This document shows positions 47,622-57,995 of a stretch of 64,000 nucleotides of DNA, piece by piece. The notes under the pieces are model-generated. The model did not search any database. It saw only the letters and a program-made list of their open reading frames with translations, and was not told the origin of the DNA. Source of the DNA: Eucommia ulmoides (Eukaryota > Streptophyta > Magnoliopsida > Garryales > Eucommiaceae). Position 1 is the first letter of the stretch. Every line of letters starts with the position of its first letter. A program made the position numbers and the translations under genes. The DNA lies in assembly GCA_016647705.1 (NCBI GenBank), contig CM028336.1, positions 15,427,380 through 15,491,379 on the forward strand, given 5' to 3'.

Positions 47622-48427
47622 GTTATAACACAAACAAATTTTATAATAAATTACTTAAATAAAAATAATAAATATATAAATGAACAAAAAAAATATACAT
47701 TAATATTATATAATTCTTTAAATTATCAATTAGGTTTGTCAAGAACTTAATTGAAAACCCAATCAAATAAACTTGAAAAATATTATCAATTTGAAGAGAA
47801 TAATAACCCAAAATCAATAGAATACAATATTTATAAGAAAAATCAAATTTGGGACAAACTCAAAAATCCTATTATCTTATAAACTAACACTAGATCGGCC
47901 TATGATGGTTCATCTATTTACGAATGAAACATAAACGGACTATCAAAATATCAAATATTAGGAGTTCTTAATCAAATGACTCAGTAGCCGACAAAATGAG
48001 AAATATGAGAGAAATCTCTATAGCCAAATTAATGACTCAAGGATTTACAGGATAATTAAGAGGATGGTGAAATAACACTCTCACTGATGATTTAAAAAAC
48101 AAAAATTATGAACACAGTCAAAATCAAAACTGAAAAACTAGTCAAGAACCCATAACAGTTTCAGATGCAATCTATACCTTAATTTGGGCAATATCAAAAG
48201 CGTTCATTGGAGAACCCAAGAGTATTGGATAAAACAACGATAAAATCTTATTAAATCTAAGGTGTCCAAAATTACAAGACTTCAAAAGGTATAAAGATGT
48301 ATTTTGGTCAAAAAAAAAATTAAGAAAGAATAGTAGAGAAGCCTATTGCAAAGAAAGATTCTTAGCAAAATTACCAAAATTGTTTGCTCAAATGGTTAAA
48401 GAAAGAATTCGAAAGTATCTAGGAACT

Positions 48428-49613
48428 AAGGCTGACAATTCGTGTAACAGATCATGTAACAGGTCATTACATGATAACACGATAGCACGATAAGAGCAAA
48501 TACGACACGATAAGCATATCGTGTCAGACACCCAAACACGAACACAACACGAAAATTATCATGTCAACACGACACAATAATTTTTCGTGTCACACGAAAA
48601 TACAAAACATATTAGGTAAGCATGGCACTATAAGATTATCTGATAGATTTTCATTACACATTAACCTACCCATTACACATTAATGACCTGTTAAGTTGAC
48701 AACATGTTAACAAAACATGTAATTAGAAACACTATGGATTTGTGGAGAAAATATCACCAATGCAGATTTCACTCACCAATTCAAAGAAATTGCAGATCAA
48801 TCACAAATGAATACGGATATGTGGAGAAAATATCAAGAACAAACACAAAGAAGAAGAAGAATGTACTTTACAAAATAAAAACCTTGATTTCACTCCCTCA
48901 CTTACCAAAAATAGATCTATTGAGCCCTAACCCTTCAGAAAAAAATGAAATGCGATGATAAAAGTTATAATAGTTGAGATTCGAATGATAACCCAAATTT
49001 CACTGAGATTCGAACGGCGGTGCTACCTGGAGTCGAACGAACGGTTGAGATTCGAATGAATGGCTAAGAGTTCGAACGATTGGACGAACGGTGAGTAATG
49101 AGATCAACGTTGTCGTGCAGCAGTGGACTGACGTTGAGTGAAATTGATGAGATTGGAGCTTGGACAGAAGCAACAGTGGTCGTCGTGGTCATCATGATCA
49201 TTGTGGAGCAGCGACGGTCCGCAAAAAAAGGTAAGAAAGAACAAAGTGAGCAGCCAACATGAGAGAATGAATATCAAATGAGCTAGGGTTAGGGAAATGT
49301 GAATATATATATATTAGGTACTAAATTATAATATTGGATAATCTGGGGGTGTAAAAATAATTTATTAAATTAACGGGGGTAACCTATTAGGTCTCAGGTT
49401 ATTGTGTAACCTGAATACAAGAAATTATTATCGTGCCTTATCATGTAACCTATCGGCTTATCAGGACAATCTGATAACCTGTACTATTTCTTATCGTGCT
49501 ATCGGGTCTGACACGATAACGACCCGATACTTGATAAGCAAAACCCAGACTTGATAATTTCGTGTCGGTCTCATGTCGTGTCATCGTGTAAATACTCATT
49601 TTGCTAGCCCTAT
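48428..49613. mobile_element. Non-autonomous hAT element inside caulimovirid copy A
   Basis: The left end AAGGCTGACAATTCGTG and the right end, in complement TAGGGCTAGCAAAATGAG, are related inverted ends. The flanks TAGGAACT and AAGGAACT match in 7 of 8 bases. The viral sequence reads continuously around it when compared with the minus-strand copy near 55,930-55,965. Length 1,186 bp. The interior has 'cacgacacgat'-like words near both ends and no transposase. Confidence 0.75.
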
Positions 49614-50566
49614 AAGGAACTGACTATGGTGAGCTAACTTATGGACAAATAATAGTCACAATAAACAAAGAAAAATTAGTTTTATGTACTAACTTGAGAT
49701 TACACTCAAAGTGAAAGAACGAACTTAATCAAAGCAAAAATGAATTAGGAGATTTTTGTAGCCGATATGATTATGAAAAAATTCAAGCACCACCTTCAAA
49801 ATCAAGACAAAATGGCAAAACTGTCAAAAAATATTATTCAAACCCAAAACCAAGAAATACTAGTAAATAGGAAAAATATTTTGAAAAAGAAAAACCCGTC
49901 ATTAAATCAAAACCCAAATCAAATAAAAAAGAAATAATATTTTACAAATTTGGAAGACTTGGACATTATAGTAAAAACTATAAAAATGAAAGAAAAAATA
50001 CGAGCATTAGATTGTAATAAAAAATTGAAAAAACAAATAATGAATTTACTCATAAATAGTTAAACTGAAAGTTCATCAAATGAATCAGAAAATGAGGAAT
50101 TGAATGAAATCATAAAGACCTCAAGCGTAGCTTTCGATCAAGAATCAATGGAATCATGTAATGAATACATTGGATTTTGTAAATGTTCAAAAACAATAAA
50201 TGTAATTTCAAAAGAAAACATAATCATGCTAGAAATGATAGAACATATCAAAGACCCTGAAGTCAAAAAATAATATTTATTCAAATTAAGGCACAATCTT
50301 ATCCAAGAAAAACAACCTAAAAAAATAGAGGAAGAATATAATGTAAAAAATATAATCAAAAGATATAGCAAAAAACAAAATCACAACCCACAATTCAAAA
50401 TCTACAATAAAAAATTAAAAATGTTAATGACAGATTAAAAAGAGAAATTAACAATCTCAAATATCATAATAAAATCATTTAAGAAGAAATTAATCTTATT
50501 AGAAGGGGAAAGGAAATCGCCAAAGAAGATTCAAGATCAAAAGAAGAAACAAATATTAGTCAAGAA

Positions 50567-51060
50567 ATGGAAAGTTATCAAAACGATGAAAATCAACAGT
50601 CCTTTTTAGGATACATGTCAAGAATCTACATTCACAAATGGTATAGGAATGTCAAAATAATCATTAATAATAACTTTGTAACAGAAACCCAAGCCGTACT
50701 AGATACAGGAGTTGATAAAAAATGTGTTCAAGAAAGACTTATTCCTACCCAATATTTTGAAAAAACTTCCAACAGACTTTATGGTGCAAATAATTCAAAA
50801 TTAAATATAAATTATAAAATTTCAAATGCTCTTATTAGTAATAACAAAAATGTTTGCCTTATAACTACTTTCATGATAGTCAAAGACATATAACAGTCCA
50901 TGATTTTTGGAACTCCATTTTTTACATCTATCCCTTTCGAGTTGATAACAAGGGAATTCATGCACTAATCGCTGGACAAGAGGTACATTTTTATTTTACT
51001 AACAAAATGAAACAAAAGGAAATTGACACTCTTAAAGATTTAGCAATAAATACTATGTGA
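50567..51060 (+). pseudogene. Caulimovirid aspartic protease region, copy A
   Basis: The DTG-type protease site appears as AVLDTGVD, followed by the conserved LIPTQYFEK and RLYGANNSKLNI segments that I remember from Florendovirus/Petuvirus-type polyproteins. It aligns with 54,547-54,990 on the other strand. Fossil. Confidence 0.75.
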
Positions 51061-51085
51061 CTAATTTTCCATTTCCCCTCTGCAG

Positions 51086-52465
51086 ATGGACGGCCACCGT
51101 AAGGATTTTGTAAAAAGATTATCCCTTTCCACCTATTTTAAAAATTCAAAAAAATCATTCAAATCCTTAGTCAAAATAGATGATAGTTTACAATGTATAA
51201 TTGACAATATTTGAAATCTCAAAAATCCTTCGCCAATAAAAGTCAATACTATCCTTGCAACTATTCAATATTTTACAAAAAAATATTTTTCAACATCTTC
51301 ATCTTCAAAACCCCTCGAAATTTGTCAAAATTACGAAACCCTCGCAAGATGTTTTGAAAGTCTTCAAAAAAGAGGAGAAGAGATTTTCAAAGAAAATTTG
51401 GACTAAAAGAAAGAGATTTTAAAACTTCATCACTCTCTTTTTGACTTAACTGTTGAAATTGTTAAGTATCAACACCCTTCAAATCTCCTTTGCTCATCCT
51501 CATCCAAATTTGATTTGTCCGAATTCAAAAATAACCCAGTTTTCATTATTGAAAAACTCAAGAAACAAAATGCCTGAACCTTTTTCTTTTCACTTAATTT
51601 TTTGAGCCCATTACCGTACCATATAGCCCAAAATATTATTCAAATTGCCAACCAAAAGGATCAAAAAAATCCAAGCCCATCTTCTATATATTAATCAAGA
51701 AAACCTCACTATTCCAAGCCTCAAAATTTAATATGATTCTTACTACAACCTTATTTCATATTGCCAAAAATAATCTCCACCGCTTTGAACCAAGATACCA
51801 ATCAAGCTTTAACTATCCATGTCACCTTACCTACAATATCATCTGAGTAGCCATTGACCTAAATGACTACCAACCCATTTAGCTTTCATTTGAGAATGAA
51901 ATCATTTTCCTTACAACCCAAAAGCTTCTGGACTATGGTTATTTGGCTCAATTCAATATCTATAACCCAGACCAAACTTTTCAATTCAGAAAAAGGCTTG
52001 CTATCTGTATGCTCAATATTTTCTCTCAAGACCATATCCAAGAAATTGAAGTCTACATAAAATCCATTGGTTCAATGAACAGCACCCCTCTCCAGCAAAG
52101 CATAAAATCAATACTACCTGGATCAACTGTAGCATTCCCCTTAAAGACTAAATAGAATATTGGATCATCAGGAATGCAGTTAGAAAGATCGATTTCATAT
52201 GCCAAATTTATCGTCATGGCTCGCTCTCACTTATAGCAGAAGACTCAATTTAGAAAATTTATCATCATCAAGATTACCTTTCAAAGATAAAATTTCCAAT
52301 CAATATCAAATCCCATTTGTTCGATCATTACAAAAAAAAAAAAAAAATGGCTTGAAGAACTTAATCATGACCTGAAGTATGAAGAAGACATTATCCCTCC
52401 AGGATATCTCTATCATCCTGACTTCGAAGAATTCAACCTGGATAACATGATAGAGGATTAAAAAA
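51086..52465 (+). pseudogene. Unfamiliar coding region of the caulimovirid component
   Basis: Reading-frame-rich sequence follows the protease where RT is expected. The first part (51.09-51.58 kb) is Lys/Ser-rich with LEICQNYETLARCFE. The second part (51.8-52.46 kb) has QFNIYNPDQTFQF, AICMLNIFSQ and a final PPGYLYHPDFEEFNLDN. The second part is also in copy B. I recognise no RT, RNase H, P-loop or zinc motif in it. Function unknown. Confidence 0.55.
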
Positions 52466-52774
52466 AAAACTACGAAAATCAATATATTATTGGTATGATA
52501 TTGTTCATGATCATGTGTTTTACACCCAAAGGCTACTGCCCATGTGTTGTATGATCATTTCAATAATCGTCATCACTTACATCATCAAGCATCAAATCGC
52601 TGTTAACATTTATTTAAAAAAAAAGATTCCAAGGACATTCCAAGGACAATAACTCAAGAGACAAAAACAAAGGCAAGGGTCACTGTTTAAAAAGGTGCCA
52701 TCAACTTTTAAAAGGAAGATTCTCGTCAAAATTTTCAAGATTCAGATGCCGACCAATTTCAGAGAAAAGATCCC

Positions 52775-52780
52775 TATAAA
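52775..52780 (+). promoter_or_regulatory. TATA box of caulimovirid copy A
   Basis: TATAAA in 'ccctataaaagaagac', at the same place as the TATAAAAGA of copy B and its worn equivalent in copy C. Confidence 0.55.
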
Positions 52781-53152
52781 AGAAGACGAAATTCATCAGA
52801 TCAAAGACAGGGAAAAATTTGCAAGACTACTAAACTTCACAATCATGAGTCTTCAAATATTTTGTTGAGTGTTTTTTTCTTACTCTTTAAATAGTTTAGT
52901 GCTATTATTACCTTCTATATTTACTAGAGAAAAGGTAACCTAGACTGGAACACCACTAGAACCATCTCTACCTAGGATGACCAATGAACTTACTGGCTTA
53001 CCAACACCTAACAGTTCTACCTACTTTACTTTTCGTAATTCAACAAAAATAGTAAAAACTTGTAATTAAGAAATAATTATTCCAAGAAAACTACACCTTT
53101 AGAACCAATGAGGGCACCAATCTCCCACCCCTACGAGGAACAGGGCTCACTA

Positions 53153-53164
53153 ACTCTGATATCA
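53153..53164 (-). other. Caulimovirid primer-binding site, second in copy B
   Basis: The minus strand reads TGATATCAGAGT, close to the initiator tRNA-Met site TGGTATCAGAGC used by Caulimoviridae. Confidence 0.65.
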
Positions 53165-53218
53165 GAGTCGGGACCAGGACGGGAGAGATAGCGGAAGGCT
53201 TGATAAAATTATTGAAAT

Positions 53219-53224
53219 TTTATT
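53219..53224 (-). terminator. Caulimovirid polyadenylation signal, copy B
   Basis: AATAAA lies between the TATA box at 53,461 and the primer site at 53,164, as in the family, where transcription passes the signal once before using it. The equivalent in the leader of copy C is at 58,048-58,053. Confidence 0.5.
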
Positions 53225-53460
53225 GAGAATGATAAAAGTACATCATGGAATATTGAAAGTACATGAAATAAATATTGAAAATACATAAAGCAAAAAATAT
53301 TAAAAACTTACAGATGAAGTTTTGTATAAACCTTTTACAAATATTGAAAATATCTTGAAGAGTTAGAAAGAAACACTCAAGAAAATATTTGAACACTTAT
53401 GATTGTGAAGTATATTAGTCTTGCAATTTTTCCGGTGTCTTGATTTGATGAATCCAGTCT

Positions 53461-53469
53461 TCTTTTATA
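53461..53469 (-). promoter_or_regulatory. TATA box of the caulimovirid promoter, copy B
   Basis: TATAAAAGA on the minus strand, about 300 bp before the primer site. Matches copy A at 52,775. Confidence 0.55.
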
Positions 53470-54546
53470 GGTATCTTTCTCCAAGATTGGCCGATATTCA
53501 AATCTTGAAAATTTTGACGAGAATCTTCATTTTTAAAAGTTGATGGCACCTTTTTGAAAAGTGATCCTTGCATTTGCTTTTGTCTCTTGAATTATTGTTT
53601 TTGGAATATCCTTGGAATTATCTTTTTGAATAATGTTAACAACGATTTGATGTTTGATGATGGAAACGGTGACGATTATTCATACAATTATTGAAATGAT
53701 CATATCACACATGGGCGGTGGCCTTTGGGTGTTCAAACACAAGATCATGAACAATATTATACCAATAATATATTGATTTTCGCAAGATTATATTGAATTT
53801 TACAAAAAAATTTATTTTTATTTTAATCCTCCATCTTGTTATCCAAGTTGAATTCTTCAAAGTCATGATGATAGCGATATCCTAGAGGGATAATGTCTTC
53901 TTCATACATCAAGTTATGATTGAGTTATTCAAGCCACTTTTTTCTTTAATGATCAAATATAGAGGATTTGATATTGACTGGAAATTTTACCTCTGGAAGG
54001 TAATCTTGATCATGATAAATTTTCTGAATTGAGTCTTCTGCTACAAGTGAGAGGGGACAATGAATATAAATTAGGCATCTGAAATCGATCTTTCTAACCA
54101 CATTCCTGATGATCCAATGTTCTATTTGGTCTTCAAGGGGAATGCTATAGTTGATCCAGGCAGAATTGATCCAAGGTAATATGAGAGAAGTTTTTCATTT
54201 TTCGAACAATAGATTTTTTTCTCTTTTGATAAGGACAATTTATACTTCGCTGGAGAGGGGTATAGTCCGTTGAAAATTGGGCAAATGGATTTTATGTAGA
54301 CTTCAATTCCTTGGATATAGTTTTGAGAGAAAATATTGAGCATACAGATAGCAAGTTTTTTTCCGAATTGAAAAGTTTGGTCTGGGTTATAGATATTGAA
54401 TTGGTCCAAATAACCATAGTCCAAAAAAATTTGGACTGTAAGGAAAATGGCTTTATGTTCAAACAAAGGCTCAATGGGTCGGTAGTCATTTAGGTCAATG
54501 GCTACTCGGATTATATTGTAAGTAAGGTGACAAGGATAGTCAATGC

Positions 54547-54990
54547 TTAATTAGTAAAATAAAAATGTACCTCTTGTCTAACAATTAGTACATGAATTCC
54601 CTTGTTATCAACTCGAAAGGGATAGAAAAGTGTAAAAAATGGAGTTCCCAAAATCATGGACTGTTGTATGTCTTTAACTATCATGAAAGTAGTTTTAAGG
54701 CAAACATTTTTGTTATTACTAATAAGAGCATTTGAAATTTTGTAGTTTATATTAAATTTTGAATTATTTTCACCATAAAGTCTGTCAGAACTTTTTTCAA
54801 AATATTGAATCGGAATAAGTTCTTCTTGAACATAGTTTAGATCAACTCCTATATCTAGTAAGGCTTGAGTTTTTGTTACAAAGTTATTATTGATGGTTAT
54901 TTTGATATTTTTATACCACTTGTGAATGTAGATTCTTGACATGTACCCAAAAAAGGATTGTTGATTTTCAACGTTTTGATAGCTTTCCAT
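54547..54990 (-). pseudogene. Caulimovirid aspartic protease region, copy B
   Basis: 147-codon reading with ALLDIGVD at the active site position and ILGTPFF near the end, the usual second landmark of the protease fold. Homologous to 50,567-51,060. Confidence 0.75.
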
Positions 54991-55467
54991 TTCTTGACTA
55001 ATATTTGTTTCTTCTTCTGAGCTTGAATCTTCTTTGGCGATTTCTTTTTCTCTTTTAATAAGATTAGTTTTTACTTAAATAATTTTACTATGATGTTTGA
55101 GATTGTTAATTTTCCTTTGTAATCTGTCATTAACATTATTAACTTTTTGTTATAGATCTTGAATTGTAGGTTGTGATTTTGTTTTGCTATATCTTTTAAT
55201 TATATTTTTTATATTATATTCTTCCTCTATTTCTTCAGGTTGTTCTTCTTGCATAAGATTGTGCCTTAATTTGAGTAAGTATTATTTTTCTACTTTAGGG
55301 TTTTGAATATGTTCTATCATTTCTAGCATGATTCTGCTTTCTTTTGAAATTACATTTATTGTTTTTGAACATTTGCACAATCCAATGTCTTCATTACATG
55401 ATTCCATTGATTCTTGATTGGAAGCTTCGCTTGATGTCTTTATGATTTCTTTCAATTCCTCATTTTC

Positions 55468-55806
55468 TTATTCATTTGACAAACTTTTAGTTTCACTATT
55501 TATGAGTAAATTCATTATTTGTTTTTTTAATTTTTTATTATAGTCTAATATTTGTATTTTTTCTTTCATTTTACAGTTTTTACTATAATGTCCAGATCTT
55601 CCACATTTGTAACATGTTATTTCTTTTTTATTTGATTTGGATTTTGATTTGTTGACGGATTTTTCCTTTTCAAAATATTTTTCCCATTTACTAGTATTTC
55701 TTGGTTTTGATTTTGAATAATATTTTTTAACAGTTTTGCCCTTTTGTCTTGATTTTGAAGATGGTGTTTGAATTTTTTTCATAACCATATTGGCTACAAA
55801 AATCAC
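55468..55806 (-). pseudogene. Caulimovirid capsid C-terminus with zinc knuckle, copy B
   Basis: A Lys/Ser-rich basic stretch is followed by CYKCGRSGHYSKNC, a canonical CCHC knuckle (C-x2-C-x4-H-x4-C), then an acidic/polar tail. This is the capsid-protein hallmark of Caulimoviridae. Confidence 0.85.
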
Positions 55807-56493
55807 TTAATTCATTTTTGCTTTGATTAAGTTCGTTCTTCAGCTTTGATTGTAATTTCAAGGTAGTACATAAAACTAATCATTTTTTGTTTATTGCGGC
55901 TATTATTTGTCCATAAGTTAGTTAACCATAGTCAGTTCCTATTGTCTTTTCGAATTCTTTCTTTAACCACTTGAGCAAACAATTTTGGTAATCTTGTTAT
56001 AAATCTTTCTTTCCAATAGGCTTCTCCAATATCGATTCTAAAATTGTTTTTGACAAAAATACATCTTTATACCATTTGAAATCTTGTAATTTTGGGCACC
56101 TTAGATTTAATAAGATTTCATCATTGTTTTATCCAATACTCTTGGGTTCTCCAATGAACGCTTTTGATATTGCCCAAATTAAGGTACAGATTGCATCTAA
56201 AACTGTTATGGGTTCTTGATCAGTTCCTTCAGTTTTGATTTTGACGGTGCTCATAATTTTTGTTTCTGGTAAGGTTTCAAGAGTGTTTTCTATTTTGTTT
56301 AGTTGTTCTGAAGTAGTATGTAATATTCGATTAGTATAATTTTTTTACTAATAATATGATCAATGTTATTTTGAGAGTTAGTTTTTATATTTTTTAAAGG
56401 AAATGCTATAATTTTGATATTTTTGTATTCTATTTCGATTTTGTCTAAGGGCGGATGTATTGAATTGACATTTTGTTTGTTGTCAATTATTTT

Positions 56494-57700
56494 CTATATT
56501 TTCTTGTTTGTTTGAATTGCTTGAATGGATTTTTTCTTGTAATATTTATAACAGTCAAGGAAATGTATATTTCTTTTTTCTTTAATCATTTTCTTTTTCC
56601 ATTTTGACTTAATTTTCTCCCTTTCTTCTTTAGAATATTTTTTGAAAAATTTATTCATTTCCTTGGTATTACTTTCTTGCATGAATTCTTTTCTTAAGTA
56701 GTCTATATCTATTTTGAATTCTCTATTGATAGTTACGATTTTATTATTTCTTTGATTTTCATCTAAGATTAGAGAGGTAGTGGGAGAGAAAGATCATTCA
56801 GATTCTTCACCATAAATTCCTTGGGGTGTATTTGACTCGAAATTAACTTCTTTTAACTTGTAATATTTATTTAGTTTTGTATAAATACCTAAAATATTTT
56901 TTCTTCCTAAATCTTGATAATTTTTATATGTCTGAGCAGAGTTAAGGCTTCTTGATTTGATTAAGGGTGTTTGAAAATTTATTGTAAGATTTCTATCTTG
57001 ATCTTGGCTAAAACTTGTTGCTACAGTTTTTTACAATCTTACAGTTTTGACTTCTTCAGCTAATTCTTGAAAATTCCATTCTCCTCCGATTATGATTTCA
57101 TTTCATTGAAGTTTTCTTGGTTGAGAGACTAAAACTATGCTATTTTTATTAGCTTGGATATATGTTGTCATTCCTTTAGGACTTTCTATTTTTGCATTTG
57201 GAAAAACTATTGATATTGTTACTTTGTAATATACTTTATAGATTATTTCTAAGTTTTTTTTATCCTTTGCTCATTTTGTATTTTTTTGATTGAATATCTA
57301 GGGTCAGAATTTTGTCTAATGATTCGTCTTCTAAATCAGCCCTAATGTTTGGATAGCATTCAAAGTATATTAGTCTTTCAGCTATATTGACTTCTAATAT
57401 TCCTAATAATGAGTCGTCAAATTCTTGATATCTTGAATCCCTAAGGACAATACGTATGATTTGTTTAATCATTCTCTTGTTAAAGGAAATATTCCTACTT
57501 GTATTAATCCTAAGTGAATTCTATCGTAATTTTGAATAAAAATTTGTAAGTCTTCTCTTGTTAACATTCTTAATTTTTGTCTTGAATTATCAGAGTGCAA
57601 GGTTATTGAATTATTAACAGTCTTGATAGCATATTCTTGTTCTTTTTTTATAGATCCTATTTGTCTGATAATTTTTTAATCAAATTTTGACATTTCCTAA
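56494..57700 (-). pseudogene. Caulimovirid movement-protein-like region, copy B
   Basis: The part at 57,260-57,472 reads RLIYFECYPNIRADLEDES, recalling the conserved 'YPN' segment of caulimovirid 30K-type movement proteins. A Lys-rich part follows at 56,494-56,682. It lies just after the leader, the expected place. Confidence 0.55.
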
Positions 57701-57981
57701 ATTTCTTTTGCATTTTGTTTTGGAAGACGTGTGTCTTTCTAATTTCTAAGTCTATCTTTCATATTACCTAGACTGGAACATCACTGGGACCACCTCTACC
57801 TGGGTTGACCAACGAACTTAGTAGCTTATCAACGCGTAGTAGTTCTACCCACTTTACTTTTCTTAATTCAAGAGAAATAGTAAAAACTTGTAACTAAGAA
57901 ATAATCATTCCAAGAAAACTGCACATTTAGAACCGATGAGAGCACCAGTCTCCCCATCCCCCTGAGGAACAAGGCTCACCA

Positions 57982-57993
57982 GCTTTGATACCA
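57982..57993 (-). other. Caulimovirid primer-binding site, junction of copies B and C
   Basis: The minus strand reads TGGTATCAAAGC, one base from the standard TGGTATCAGAGC. It is in the shared leader where copy C runs into copy B head to tail. Confidence 0.75.
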
Positions 57994-57995
57994 AA

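Larger units (their letters stand above)
47760..52930 (+). mobile_element. Endogenous caulimovirid fossil, copy A (capsid, protease, unfamiliar 3' region, promoter)
   Basis: Parts in order: capsid region (47.8-50.4 kb, interrupted by the hAT at 48,428-49,613), aspartic-protease region (50,567-51,060), an unfamiliar coding region (51.09-52.46 kb), then promoter and leader. No RT or RNase H text is seen between protease and promoter. It is the inverted counterpart of copy B, and the two meet near 52,930. Caulimoviridae, probably Florendovirus/Petuvirus-like. Many breaks; not functional. Confidence 0.8.
52931..57995 (-). mobile_element. Endogenous caulimovirid fossil, copy B (RT-lacking unit)
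   Basis: From the primer site at 57,982-57,993, the minus strand reads leader, movement-protein-like region (57.7-56.7 kb), capsid with CCHC zinc knuckle (to 55,468), protease (54,990-54,547), the unfamiliar 3' region (to about 53.8 kb), promoter, poly(A) signal and a second primer site at 53,153. The primer-site spacing of 4.83 kb is well below the usual 7-9 kb of the family, and no RT text is present. Multiple breaks. Confidence 0.8.

Noticed and set aside
51863-52155. Reverse transcriptase in copy A
   Set aside because: I looked for YIDD/YVDD, the FDMKSGF block and the TDAS RNase H start between protease and promoter on the plus strand and found none.
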